Assembly (NCBI RefSeq): GCF_014699005.1 | Contig: NZ_JACWZY010000002.1 | Location: 186,001-250,000 of the forward strand | Length of the DNA stretch: 64,000 nt | Origin: Spirosoma profusum | Lineage (GTDB): Bacteria > Bacteroidota > Bacteroidia > Cytophagales > Spirosomataceae | Reading direction: 5' to 3' | Part shown: positions 43,145 to 52,416 of the stretch, piece by piece | How positions within the stretch are numbered: position 1 is the stretch's first letter | Layout of the letters: each line of letters begins with the position of its first letter | The notes under the pieces: generated by a model | Database searches by the model: none | Told to the model about the DNA's origin: nothing | The model's input: only the letters and a program-made list of their open reading frames with translations | Translations under genes and position numbers: made by a program

Positions 43145-44407
43145 TTACGCATTCACTACGTTACGCATGGCTTCCTCAACGGTCAGCGAATTCGGGAAAA
43201 AACTAACAAGTTTGAGTAAAATCCCTTCCACAACAGCATCCGGGCACGAAGCCCCACAGGTAAGTAGCACAGTTACGGGCCGATGTTCTGGTAGGAAGTT
43301 TTCAGTTACTACTTCCTGTTTGTTACGTTCGTCAAAGTGACGTATCAATTTGTCAGAAAGTATTTTTTGCTCTGATTCGATAAAATACGTCGGGAGTTTT
43401 TCGTCACACAATTCAACGATGTGCGCCGTATTAGACGAATTATAACCGCCCGCCACAATTGCGAAATCGGCCCGGCCTGGATCGGCTCCGTCTGGATGGA
43501 CCGGGTAATTCAGCAGCGCATACGTAGCATCCTGATTGTCGTTGGTAGCGTAGCAGAGCGTATCGCGCGTGTTGGCGAAACGGCTATCTGCTTCATCAAC
43601 GGTCAGGCCGTAGTGCAGCATCATTACCTGCTTCAAATAATCGGCAATGCCTTGTGTATCAGAGGCCAGCATAGTAGTCTGGTTCACCACGCCGATACGT
43701 TGTAAATCGCGTATAGGGTCGAAATTGGTTGAATACTGCCCTGCAAATTCCTCGTAAAATTTTTCTGAAGGCAACTCGCCCGTTATGTATTTGGCGAGTC
43801 GCTTGGCCTGCGCCATATCTTTAACCACCACCGTTGGCGCGGCCTCTTTGCTGTGCGAGAACGTAGCACGCGTTTCTTCGTGGCTAGGTTTTCCATGTAC
43901 AACCACTGTATAATTTTTCTGCCCAATCTGACCCGCTTTATTCCACACTTTTTCCACAAAAGGGCAGGTCGTGTCGTACTTTTCAACGTCTAGTCCAAGT
44001 GAGGCCAATTGTCGTTGAGTTTCCAACGTAGTACCGAAAGCTGGAATAATAATAACGTCATTGGGATGGAGATCTGCCCAGGGAATCAATTGCTTCCCTT
44101 TAGTATCCAGCACAAATCGTACTCCCCGTTCCTGCAAATCGTTGTTCACGTCGGGATTGTGAATCATTTCGCTAAGCAGAAAAATTCGCTTGCCCGGATT
44201 CTCGGCTATCGCTTTGTAAGCGATCTCGACAGCATTTTCGACGCCATAGCAAAAACCGAAGTGACGTGCTATATACACACGTATCGGTCCAAAATCGAGT
44301 AAGGTTGGCGTGAAATCTCGCTTGAGTTTATCGCGTTGCCGCCGAAACTCCTTCAATGGCGTAATAATATGACTACGATAGTAATCGGGAATATCAAACG
44401 ATTTCAT
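43145..44407 (-). CDS. ispH: 4-hydroxy-3-methylbut-2-enyl diphosphate reductase
   Basis: The 420-residue iron-sulfur enzyme is the last step of the MEP pathway, giving IPP and DMAPP. The three cluster cysteines are seen in HFGFCYGVENAVEIA, DTTCPFVEKVWNKA and TCGASCPDAVVEGIL; VVHGKPSHEETRATFSHS is another conserved part. It is longer than E. coli IspH (316) because of N-terminal and internal segments found in many Bacteroidota. It is followed upstream by the GH3 gene on the same strand. The convergent glycosidase ends 11 bases away. Confidence 0.94.
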   Translation of the reverse strand: MKSFDIPDYYRSHIITPLKEFRRQRDKLKRDFTPTLLDFGPIRVYIARHFGFCYGVENAVEIAYKAIAENPGKRIFLLSEMIHNPDVNNDLQERGVRFVLDTKGKQLIPWADLHPNDVIIIPAFGTTLETQRQLASLGLDVEKYDTTCPFVEKVWNKAGQIGQKNYTVVVHGKPSHEETRATFSHSKEAAPTVVVKDMAQAKRLAKYITGELPSEKFYEEFAGQYSTNFDPIRDLQRIGVVNQTTMLASDTQGIADYLKQVMMLHYGLTVDEADSRFANTRDTLCYATNDNQDATYALLNYPVHPDGADPGRADFAIVAGGYNSSNTAHIVELCDEKLPTYFIESEQKILSDKLIRHFDERNKQEVVTENFLPEHRPVTVLLTCGASCPDAVVEGILLKLVSFFPNSLTVEEAMRNVVNA

Positions 44408-44508
44408 GAACAGAACTCAGTAATACGTGTCAACAGGGGGATGATACCCCTCATTGTGAGAACAGATGCGAGAATAGCTTCGTTCGCTTACCGGAGCCAG
44501 GCTGCAAC

Positions 44509-46035
44509 CTACCGGTTAAACGTCAGAAGCCCCAGAATTTCATCCAGATATTCACGAGAGTTGGCCAAACGCGGTACTTTGTGCTGACCTCCCAGCTTGC
44601 CCCGGTGTTTCATCCACGAGTAGAACGTACCGGGCGGTACCGGATGAATGCGGGGTCGCTTTAGTACCATATCATTATACCGCTTGGCGTCATAATCGGA
44701 GTTAATCTGCCGGAGCGTTACGTCCAGTACACGCGTAAATAGGTCCAGGCTGTCGGGTTCATGCGCAAATTCAATGATCCACTCATGGCAGCCTGTTGTG
44801 CCGCTGTTCATGTAAACCGGGCCAGCCGTATAATCGGCTATTGTGGCGCCTGTTGCTTCACAAGCCTTCGTGATGGCGGCTTCTGCATTTTCGACGATGA
44901 CTTCTTCGCCAAATGCATTAATGAAATGCTTGGTCCGCCCACTCACTTTCAACCGGTGTGGGTACAAAGACGTAAAGCGAACCGTATCGCCTACCTTATA
45001 ACGCCACAACCCTCCGTTTGTCGAGACAACCAGCGCGTAATTTTTATCCAGCTCAACTTCGTCGATGGTTAATGCTTTAGGAAAAGGCTGGTCGGCCTCC
45101 TGAACCGGAACGAATTCATAAAAAATGCCGTAATCGAGCATCAGCAGCATCTCACCAGGTCGGGTTAAGTCGTCCTGAAGGGCAAAAAAACCCTCTGATG
45201 CATTATAAATTTCCAGGTAACGTACTGTTTTGGACGGAAAAACCTGTTGCTGAAACAGCTCCCGGTATGGCTGAAAATTGACCGCCCCGTGTATCAATAC
45301 CTCAAAATTTGGCCACACCTCCAGAATATTAGACTTTCCGGTTCGGGCCAGAATTTTATCAATTAATACAAGTCCCCAGGTAGGCGTTCCTAACAAACTT
45401 GTTACGTTCTCCTGCGACGTAATCTCGGCCATCCGTTCGAGTTTGGTCTCCCACTCATCCATCAGCGCTACGTCAAGAGAAGGTGTCCGAATGTATTGTG
45501 CCCAACTAGGTAGATTTTTCATCACAACAGCCGATACGTCGCCCGCTGCACTGTTGCTGCTGTATGGATTCGGGTGCAGGCTACCGCCAATAGAAAGCCC
45601 TTTCCCTTCGAAAGCCCGGCTGTCTGGATTGTTGGCCAGATACAGGGCCATCATGTCTTTTCCGCCTTTGAAATGGCTTTCGTCCAGCGATTCGGTTGTG
45701 ACTGGAATAAATTTGCTACGTGCGTTTGTAGTACCTGACGATTTAGAAAACCAGCGAACCGGCGATGGCCAAAGCACTTTGGCTTCTCCTTTTAAAACTC
45801 GTTCTATATACGGAAACAAGTCTTCGTAGCTCGAAACGGGTACTCGCTGCTGAAAATCATGAACGTTCTTAATGGATGCGTATTCATATTGTCGACCCCA
45901 TTTGGTTCGGCGGCCCGCCTTGATAAGCTGATTGAAAACTTTCTGTTGCACAACGCCGGGCTGTTGCATCATAGCCTCAATACGCGGTAAGCGTCGTTGA
46001 AGAAGCCATTTGAGCGTAGTGTTTAGGAAAGTCAT
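44509..46035 (-). CDS. GH3 auxin-responsive promoter family protein (acyl-adenylating)
   Basis: The ATG at 46033-46035 (MTFLNTTLKWLLQRRLPRIE) gives 508 residues, the standard length; a longer frame back to 46083 adds an unlikely leader. SSGTTNARSKFIPVT matches the ATP-binding loop of acyl-adenylases; LEIYNASEGFFALQ and VVSTNGGLWRYKVGDTVRF are GH3 motifs. Plant GH3 enzymes join hormones to amino acids; bacterial members are common in Bacteroidota with no known substrate. It lies upstream of ispH with a 101-base gap. Both may be one transcript. Confidence 0.9.
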   Translation of the reverse strand: MTFLNTTLKWLLQRRLPRIEAMMQQPGVVQQKVFNQLIKAGRRTKWGRQYEYASIKNVHDFQQRVPVSSYEDLFPYIERVLKGEAKVLWPSPVRWFSKSSGTTNARSKFIPVTTESLDESHFKGGKDMMALYLANNPDSRAFEGKGLSIGGSLHPNPYSSNSAAGDVSAVVMKNLPSWAQYIRTPSLDVALMDEWETKLERMAEITSQENVTSLLGTPTWGLVLIDKILARTGKSNILEVWPNFEVLIHGAVNFQPYRELFQQQVFPSKTVRYLEIYNASEGFFALQDDLTRPGEMLLMLDYGIFYEFVPVQEADQPFPKALTIDEVELDKNYALVVSTNGGLWRYKVGDTVRFTSLYPHRLKVSGRTKHFINAFGEEVIVENAEAAITKACEATGATIADYTAGPVYMNSGTTGCHEWIIEFAHEPDSLDLFTRVLDVTLRQINSDYDAKRYNDMVLKRPRIHPVPPGTFYSWMKHRGKLGGQHKVPRLANSREYLDEILGLLTFNR

Positions 46036-46166
46036 GGGGCTAAAATACGACAATATCACTAGACTGAGTTTGTCAGTCTGCAACTTAGGAAAGTTCTGGT
46101 TTGTTCACAATACCCAATTAAGATGAGAAACTGGTCATTTGTCTACACTATTCTGACGAAAACCTC

Positions 46167-46218
46167 TTATACGTCGAACCGGCAAGTTTTGTGAAAAACT
46201 TGCCGGTTCGACGTATAA
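46167..46218. terminator. Perfect 24-base hairpin with GNRA-type loop
   Basis: TTATACGTCGAACCGGCAAG plus TTTT pairs exactly with the inverse ending at 46218, closing a GTGA loop (46191-46194). It lies between two minus-strand genes, 33 bases past the stop of the repeat protein, and its arms contain ACGT. Confidence 0.8.
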
Positions 46219-46251
46219 ACAAAGCTACTCATTAAGCGTAAAGCCAATAAA

Positions 46252-48003
46252 TTACTTTCTGGATCTAGGCTGGATTTTGTTTAAGCGTTTTTCCAACTGA
46301 TCACTTTTCTTCTTTAACGTATCGTTTTCTTTTTTCAGACTGATTACGTAAAGCGTAAGCTCTTCCACTTTTTCCAGCAATTTAGCCTGCATCGTACCTA
46401 CATCGACGCCTTCCTTAACCACTTCATTGGCCGAAGGCACGCCTGGTAAGTGTTTTTCCTGGTTGATATATTTTTCTACTTCACCCAGGCTACGTAGTTG
46501 GTAGTTGCTTTCAAATACGCGGTCGGCCCAATCGCTGGTGCTCTTGACGGCCACTTTTACTTTCTCCGTCAGAACGCCATCCGCTACGTACAAACGATAT
46601 CCGGCTGGCGTTTTGCTCACACCGGTACCAATAACAACACCGCCCGAATTGGCATTGATAATATTATCGCCCTTGGTTTGCCATAGTGCATCGATTTCAG
46701 TGCCTTCCCGGGCAGAACCGTTGATGCTCCCCATCACGACGTCTCCATTTTCATTGACGGTCAGGAACTTCGTCCGGCTTAATAAAGTTGCTGGCGAGGC
46801 ACTAGTCAGATTTGTAAAACGCAGACCTGACTGGTGTGCAACTCCCTTGGTAATTTCCAGCGTATTGCTCGGCGCGGTGTTACCAATACCCACTTGCACA
46901 CCTACTCCAACTTGTCCCAAAATAATTGAGTTACTCTGACTGACAAAGGCATTCACACCAATGGCCGTCGAATTGTTGACTACCACGGAAGCTGATGTTA
47001 CCGCGGCATTTTGGCCAATGAAGGTGTTGCTCTGGCCAGCACCATTGCCGATGAAGCCAGCTCCATTGCCGATATAGGTATTATTCTGGCCAGTGGTATT
47101 ACTATAGCCCGAGCCATTGCCAATAAAGGTGTTACCTGCACCTGTCGACGTTCCCTGACCTGAGGAGTTACCAATAAACAGGTTGTAAGAACCAGTTGTA
47201 TTATTCTGTCCGGCATAGGAGCCCATAAACAGGTTACTGCCCCCAGTTGTATTAAAGGAACCAGCCTGCTGGCCAATAAATACGTTGTAGCCGCCCGACG
47301 TATTATTCAGGCCCGATTGAAAACCGAGAAAAACGTTATTACTTCCCGACTGGTTACTTCGGCCTGCAGAATAGCCAAGAAACGTGTTGAACTGGCCAGT
47401 GTTGGTACTTCCAGAATAAACGCCTACAAACGTATTCTGAGACCCATTGCTGTTTGAAGATCCTGACAACGAGCCAATAAACGTATTTTCGAAACCTGTG
47501 CTGTTACTACTGCCCGCATCTGCGCCAAAGAACGTATTATTACTACCCTGCGTGTTTGCGTAGCCAGCTCCCACACCATAGAAGGAATTGCTATTTCCTA
47601 TAGTATTAAAAAAACCGGATCGGTTGCCTGTAAATACGTTATTGAAGCCAGATGTGTTCGTATAACCACTTTGTGAACCTAAGAACGTATTGTTATTGCC
47701 ATCTGTATTACTGAAGCCTGCCCCAAATCCCAAAAAAGCATTTTGTTGCCCAGTCATATTCTGATTACCAGACGATGACCCCACAAACACATTTTGTGTA
47801 CCGGCCATATTTTTGAAGCCAGCCCCAGAACCGATAAACAGGTTATTGGCTCCACTCATATTCAGGTTTCCGGCCCCTATCCCCACAAGTGTGTTGTCAG
47901 AACCTGGAGAGGGTGTAGCCGGAGTCGTTGCCACGTAATTGGTTTGTGCCAGAATAACTTTACTTACAAGTAGCGCTACAACTGTCAGAGAGATATGTCT
48001 CAT
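46252..48003 (-). CDS. Beta-helical repeat protein with endosialidase-chaperone-like C-terminus
   Basis: The 583-residue protein has a signal peptide (ISLTVVALLVSKVILAQ). Residues 35-330 are about twenty imperfect 14-15 residue repeats of the form NTFIGxxAGxxNTTG, for example NTFLGSQSGYTNTSGFN. This is the pattern of YadA-type left-handed beta-roll heads that form trimers. A tail-fibre-like domain follows (EGTEIDALWQTKGDNIINAN; LYVADGVLTEKVKVAVKSTS), then LPGVPSANEVVKEGVDVGTM and a coiled coil to the end. It is probably a surface trimeric fibre in Bacteroidota. There is no phage neighbourhood and no T9SS sorting domain. Confidence 0.78.
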   Translation of the reverse strand: MRHISLTVVALLVSKVILAQTNYVATTPATPSPGSDNTLVGIGAGNLNMSGANNLFIGSGAGFKNMAGTQNVFVGSSSGNQNMTGQQNAFLGFGAGFSNTDGNNNTFLGSQSGYTNTSGFNNVFTGNRSGFFNTIGNSNSFYGVGAGYANTQGSNNTFFGADAGSSNSTGFENTFIGSLSGSSNSNGSQNTFVGVYSGSTNTGQFNTFLGYSAGRSNQSGSNNVFLGFQSGLNNTSGGYNVFIGQQAGSFNTTGGSNLFMGSYAGQNNTTGSYNLFIGNSSGQGTSTGAGNTFIGNGSGYSNTTGQNNTYIGNGAGFIGNGAGQSNTFIGQNAAVTSASVVVNNSTAIGVNAFVSQSNSIILGQVGVGVQVGIGNTAPSNTLEITKGVAHQSGLRFTNLTSASPATLLSRTKFLTVNENGDVVMGSINGSAREGTEIDALWQTKGDNIINANSGGVVIGTGVSKTPAGYRLYVADGVLTEKVKVAVKSTSDWADRVFESNYQLRSLGEVEKYINQEKHLPGVPSANEVVKEGVDVGTMQAKLLEKVEELTLYVISLKKENDTLKKKSDQLEKRLNKIQPRSRK

Positions 48004-48477
48004 ATATGCCTATTTTCCGGTAAAAATATCTAAATTCTTAATTTTTCTGATCACGTACAAAAATTGAGCCTTAAAGTTATATTAATAAATGAAATATGTA
48101 GTGTACAGAATGTTTAAAAATTTATTTATTTGTAAACATATGTTGAGAGCAATTTACCCGTGACTGTCTGATAATTAGTAGTATAGCTCTGCTACGTTCG
48201 GCGATGAACTTACCCGTTGAAAAACAAAAAATTATCAACTGAATCAGATGATCCAGTACCTTACCAACACGTAAATAAAGTTGACAAATCGTTTTTACTC
48301 ATAACCATACGCTCTATCGGAACAAATTAACAAAGCCAACTTATTTTTGACGACTCAAAATTCTGACGGCATAACGTAGCAGAAATGTTCACATTAGTCG
48401 CACCAACGTATCAGTTGAAGCCGCTCATCCGGCGATTCAGGCTTGTTACTCATTATCCATTTTTTACGTAGAAAACT
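48004..48477. other. AT-rich gap between the repeat protein and the fatty-acid oxidation gene
   Basis: This 474-base divergent gap has no gene that I can support. It is AT-rich at its left part (48020-48180), with runs such as tttatttatttgtaaac, and contains ACGTA words at its right end. A weak -7-like AATTTTTG lies on the minus strand near 48058. No inverted repeat or RNA fold is obvious. Confidence 0.45.
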
Positions 48478-50613
48478 TTGATACACTACACGGTTGATCA
48501 ACAGATTGCGGTGATTTCCTGGGAGATGACCTCCGCGCCGATGAACGTACTGAACGACGATTCAATCCCGGCATTTGAAGCGGCCCTGCTACGTGCCTAT
48601 GCCGACGATGAGGTTAAGGGAATCATCATTACGTCGAATAAACCCGAATTTGTGGCGGGGGCCGATCTTAAAATGATTCTCCGCAACAACGACAAAGAAC
48701 CCGCCGAAATGCTGAAAGTTTCGTCGGAATTGAATCGTGTATTCCGCAGCATCGAAACATCGGGAAAACCTACTGTAGCGGCCATTAACGGCACCGCCCT
48801 TGGTGGCGGGTACGAAATTTGTCTGGCCTGCCATCATCGTATCGCACTGAATAACCCTAAAACCCTGATTGGCCTGGTCGAAGTAACGATTGGCCTGTTG
48901 CCCGGAGCGGGTGGTACGCAGCGATTGCCCCGCATGATTGGGATTCAGGCCGCCTTACCGTTGTTGCTCGAAGGTAAAAAAGTAGGTGTGCAGGAAGCCT
49001 TGAAACTGGGTATGGTCGATGCGATTGCCGACCGCCCTGAAGCCCTGATAGCCGACGCCCGCGCCTGGATTGAGGCCAACCCGAATCCCTTGAAACCCTG
49101 GGACGAAATTGATCGGAAAACCGGCAAAATCGTTGGTAAAGAGAATTATAAGGTGCCGGGTGGTAATGTTCAGAGCGTAGTGGGTGCCCAGGCATTCGGA
49201 GCTGGAACAGCGATAGTGATGGACAAAACAAAAGGCAATTATCCCGCACCGATTGAAATTCTTTCCTGTGTTTACGAAGGCTTACAAGTCAACATCGACC
49301 GTGGATTGGTGATTGAAGCGCGGCATTTTGTAAAAGTCGCTACGTCGAAAGTGGCGAAGAGCCTTATCCAAACCATGTTTCTGGGCCTGAATGAAGCTAA
49401 TAAAGGAGTCAGTCGCCCGAAGGACGTACCAAAAACCGACGTAGCAAAATTGGGAATTCTGGGCGCAGGTATGATGGGCTCCGGTATTGCATACGTATCG
49501 GCGCTGGCCGGTATCGACGTAGTGTTAAAGGACGTATCACTGGAATCGGCTGAGCGGGGCAAAAGCTATTCGCGCAACGTACTCACTAAACGTATTGAAG
49601 GTGGTCAATCAACACCCGCCAAAGCCGACGAGATTCTGAATCAAATTATTCCAGCCGACTCAATGGAGGCTTTGCAGGGGTGCGATCTGATTATCGAAGC
49701 TGTCTTTGAAAATCGAGAGTTAAAAGCCGACGTAACACGGCAAACCGAGCCGATGCTGGCTCCGAACGGTGTATTCGCGTCGAATACCTCTACGTTGCCC
49801 ATTAGTGGTCTGGCGCAGGCATCGGCAAAGCCGGAGAATTTCATCGGTATTCATTTCTTCTCGCCTGTCGATAAGATGATGCTCGTGGAAATTATTGTCG
49901 GCAGACAAACGTCCGATTATGCCTTGGCGGTGGCGATGGATTATGCACGAAAAATTCGCAAAACGCCGATTGTGGTCAACGATTCGCGCGGCTTTTATAC
50001 GTCACGCTGTTTCAGTGCGTACTCATCCGAGGGTATGGAACTCCTGAAAGATGGTGTGAATCCGATTCTGATTGAAAACGCAGGTAAAAATGCAGGTATG
50101 CCGGTTGGTCCGTTGGCGGTAACTGACGAAGTTTCGCTCGATTTAGTCTACAAAATTTCCGGGCAGGGTATCGCCGATGGCGCTGTTAGTAAAACTGATA
50201 CGAGTTACGAGGTTTCCGAAAAGTTTGTAAAACTGGGGCGATCAGGAAAGAAGGTCAAAGCCGGTTTCTACGATTATCCGGAAGGAAACCCCAAGCAACT
50301 TTGGGCTGGCTTGGGCGATTTGTTCCCGCTCGCTGATGCGCAACCCACACTCGACGAAGTAAAAGCGAGGCTGCTTTACCGACAGGCAATTGAAGCGGTA
50401 CGTTGTTTCGAAGAGAACGTAGTACGTACCAAACTAGACGCTGACATCGGCTCGATTCTGGGCTGGGGATTTCCGGCGTACACGGGTGGCGCGTTGTCGT
50501 TCGTCGATTTTGTAGGCGTCACTACGTTCGTCGAAACGTGCGATAGACTGGCTGATACGTATGGCGAGCGATTTCGACCGACAAGAGCGTTACGTGAACG
50601 AGCAAAAGTGTAA
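48478..50613 (+). CDS. Fused enoyl-CoA hydratase / 3-hydroxyacyl-CoA dehydrogenase (FadB/FadJ-type)
   Basis: The 711-residue protein combines two beta-oxidation steps. Residues 1-190 are the crotonase domain (FVAGADLKMIL; GLLPGAGGTQRLPRMIG). Residues 315-610 are the NAD-dependent dehydrogenase (GILGAGMMGSGIAYVSALAG; IGIHFFSPVDKMMLVEII), with a C-terminal repeat. The only start that keeps the crotonase domain whole is TTG at 48478; no upstream ATG is in frame. The thiolase partner (FadA) is not adjacent. The gene has many ACGTA words in all three frames. It converges with rnhB across a palindrome. Confidence 0.92.
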   Translation: MIHYTVDQQIAVISWEMTSAPMNVLNDDSIPAFEAALLRAYADDEVKGIIITSNKPEFVAGADLKMILRNNDKEPAEMLKVSSELNRVFRSIETSGKPTVAAINGTALGGGYEICLACHHRIALNNPKTLIGLVEVTIGLLPGAGGTQRLPRMIGIQAALPLLLEGKKVGVQEALKLGMVDAIADRPEALIADARAWIEANPNPLKPWDEIDRKTGKIVGKENYKVPGGNVQSVVGAQAFGAGTAIVMDKTKGNYPAPIEILSCVYEGLQVNIDRGLVIEARHFVKVATSKVAKSLIQTMFLGLNEANKGVSRPKDVPKTDVAKLGILGAGMMGSGIAYVSALAGIDVVLKDVSLESAERGKSYSRNVLTKRIEGGQSTPAKADEILNQIIPADSMEALQGCDLIIEAVFENRELKADVTRQTEPMLAPNGVFASNTSTLPISGLAQASAKPENFIGIHFFSPVDKMMLVEIIVGRQTSDYALAVAMDYARKIRKTPIVVNDSRGFYTSRCFSAYSSEGMELLKDGVNPILIENAGKNAGMPVGPLAVTDEVSLDLVYKISGQGIADGAVSKTDTSYEVSEKFVKLGRSGKKVKAGFYDYPEGNPKQLWAGLGDLFPLADAQPTLDEVKARLLYRQAIEAVRCFEENVVRTKLDADIGSILGWGFPAYTGGALSFVDFVGVTTFVETCDRLADTYGERFRPTRALRERAKV

Positions 50614-50616
50614 GAG

Positions 50617-50692
50617 ATAGTTTTAACTAACCGCATTGGCGGCCCGGCGCAAAGAACGCTAGGGTTACGCCGATGCGGTTAGTTAAAACTAT
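50617..50692. terminator. Inverted repeat between fadJ-like gene and rnhB
   Basis: ATAGTTTTAACTAACCGCAT plus TGGCG is an almost exact inverse of the arm at 50668-50692. It spans the gap and includes the rnhB stop codon, so it can end both convergent transcripts. Confidence 0.75.
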
Positions 50693-51264
50693 AATAGCCG
50701 AAAGCTCATTCGATGGTATTTCGTTGGGCCAAACTGGCGAATGGCTTCCCGGTGAATAGGTGTTGGGTAGCCTACATTTTGCGCCCAGCCATAAGCCGGA
50801 AATTCCAAACCAAGTTGCTCCATTAATTCATCGCGGTACGTTTTAGCGAGTACGGAGGCTGCTGCGATCGACAGAAAGTGAGCATCGCCCTTCACAATAC
50901 AGGTGTGTAGGAGCATGGGGTAGGGGACGAACCGATTTCCATCAACTAACAAATGTTCGGGCCTGACGGTCAGCGCATCAACGGCGCGGTGCATGGCCAG
51001 AAAACTGGCTTTCAGAATATTAATCCGATCAATGTCTTCGTGTGAAACCTCCGCAATTGCCCAGGCAAGCGCATTCTGTTTAATGACCACCTGGAGTCGT
51101 TCGCGCTGAGAACGGGTCAGTTGTTTCGAATCCGTAAGTTCGCGATGCGTAAAATCTTTAGGCAAAATAACCGCAGCCGCTACCACTGGTCCCGCCAGAC
51201 ACCCTCGCCCGACTTCATCCAGCCCAGCTTCCAGTACGTTGGCGTTATAAAACGATTTAAGCAT
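50689..51264 (-). CDS. rnhB: Ribonuclease HII
   Basis: The 191-residue enzyme cuts RNA in RNA-DNA hybrids, including single ribonucleotides. The catalytic acidic residues are in EAGLDEVGRGCLAGPVVAAA and LLVDGNRFVPYP, and IAAASVLAKTYRDELM is the conserved C-terminal motif. The start (MLKSFYNANVLEAG) is short but typical. It is the last gene of the minus-strand group that includes the Bat proteins, but a palindrome separates it from them, so it may have its own promoter. Confidence 0.95.
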   Translation of the reverse strand: MLKSFYNANVLEAGLDEVGRGCLAGPVVAAAVILPKDFTHRELTDSKQLTRSQRERLQVVIKQNALAWAIAEVSHEDIDRINILKASFLAMHRAVDALTVRPEHLLVDGNRFVPYPMLLHTCIVKGDAHFLSIAAASVLAKTYRDELMEQLGLEFPAYGWAQNVGYPTPIHREAIRQFGPTKYHRMSFRLL

Positions 51265-51278
51265 AACAGGATAATGTA

Positions 51279-51334
51279 GAATGGATAATGAAATGGTTGA
51301 TAATCAATAGTTAATCATTATTCATTATCCATTC
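51279..51334. terminator. Inverted repeat between rnhB and the VWA gene
   Basis: GAATGGATAATGAA and its exact inverse TTCATTATCCATTC lie 28 bases apart, with partly paired bases between. It fills most of the gap and would end the Bat operon or insulate rnhB. Confidence 0.65.
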
Positions 51335-51336
51335 AC

Positions 51337-52413
51337 TTAGTCTTCCAGTACGTTCCCGAAGATGGTGTTTTTCAAAAAAAGCGATAGCAACAAAAAGCAA
51401 ATAGCCCAGTACAGATAAACCCGGTAATAGTCCTGAATATCTTCGTAAACCCGCACTCGTACCGGCGATTTTTCCAGTCGGTTAATTTGAGAAAATACTC
51501 TATGTAGACTCCGGGCGTCGGTCGCGCGAAAGAAATTTCCGTTGCCAATATTGGCTATCGTCTTCAAAATACCTTCATCAACCGTAACAGCGGCCGACGA
51601 TGTAGACGTTGGCCTTCCAACGGCGATCGTATAAAGCCGAATGCTGAATGCTTTCGCGAGTTTGGCTGCGGTGGTCGGGTCCAGATTGCCAGCGGTGTTA
51701 TCGCCGTCGCTTAGCAAAATCACAATTTTACTACGTATTTGATTCAAAGAATCCGCTTCCGGCTCGTTTTGAACCGACGTAGCATCACGCATTCGGTTAA
51801 TGCATCGGGCCAGCGCATCCCCAATAGCGGTTCCCGAGGTACGTATCATTTGGTGATTCAAATCGCTCAGGTATTGCTTCACCAGATCATAATCAGTAGT
51901 TAAGGGGCAAACCGAAAAAGCTTCACCCGCGAACACAACCAGCCCAATCCGGTCGTTTTTGCGACCGTTCACAAATGCCTGCGCTACGCGTCGGGCTGCG
52001 GCTAATCGGGTCGGTGACAGGTCGGTTTCGTTCATCGACTCCGATACGTCGACAGCCAGCATGATGTCGATACCTTCCGATTGTTCGTCGCGCTGTTCCC
52101 GCACAATCTGCGGACGCGCCAGCGCAACCAGCACCAAACTTATACCAATGAAAAAACTAATTGGTAACAGATACCGAAACCAACTCAGTAAGGAATACGC
52201 CTGTTGAATACGTGATAGGCTTCCTTTGGTTACGGGCCGATTTAATTGACTAACCGAAATATTTAACCGTTGCTGGGCTTTTCGGTGCAGGTAATATCGA
52301 AGAAAAAATAACAACAGAACCAGTGGAATACCTGCCAGCGCCAACGGATGGGCGAAGTGAAATTGTTCCCACTGCGCCGGGCTAAACCAATGAAGTGAAT
52401 ACCAGGGTGCCAT
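51337..52413 (-). CDS. VWA domain membrane protein (BatA type)
   Basis: The 358-residue protein has membrane helices at both ends (ALAGIPLVLLLFFLRYYL; YLYWAICFLLLSLFL) around a von Willebrand A domain. The MIDAS motif is DVSESMNET, with TSGTAIG and SDGDNTAG completing it. This layout is that of BatA, part of the aerotolerance (Bat) cluster, whose exact role remains unclear. It starts 3 bases after the stop of the upstream gene, so the genes form an operon with the DUF58 protein. BatB and the MoxR ATPase are not seen nearby. Confidence 0.88.
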   Translation of the reverse strand: MAPWYSLHWFSPAQWEQFHFAHPLALAGIPLVLLLFFLRYYLHRKAQQRLNISVSQLNRPVTKGSLSRIQQAYSLLSWFRYLLPISFFIGISLVLVALARPQIVREQRDEQSEGIDIMLAVDVSESMNETDLSPTRLAAARRVAQAFVNGRKNDRIGLVVFAGEAFSVCPLTTDYDLVKQYLSDLNHQMIRTSGTAIGDALARCINRMRDATSVQNEPEADSLNQIRSKIVILLSDGDNTAGNLDPTTAAKLAKAFSIRLYTIAVGRPTSTSSAAVTVDEGILKTIANIGNGNFFRATDARSLHRVFSQINRLEKSPVRVRVYEDIQDYYRVYLYWAICFLLLSLFLKNTIFGNVLED

Positions 52414-52416
52414 GCT

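Noticed and set aside
46252..48003. Prophage tail-fibre gene
   Set aside because: No capsid, tail, integrase or lysis genes flank it; this kind of protein is common on Bacteroidota chromosomes.
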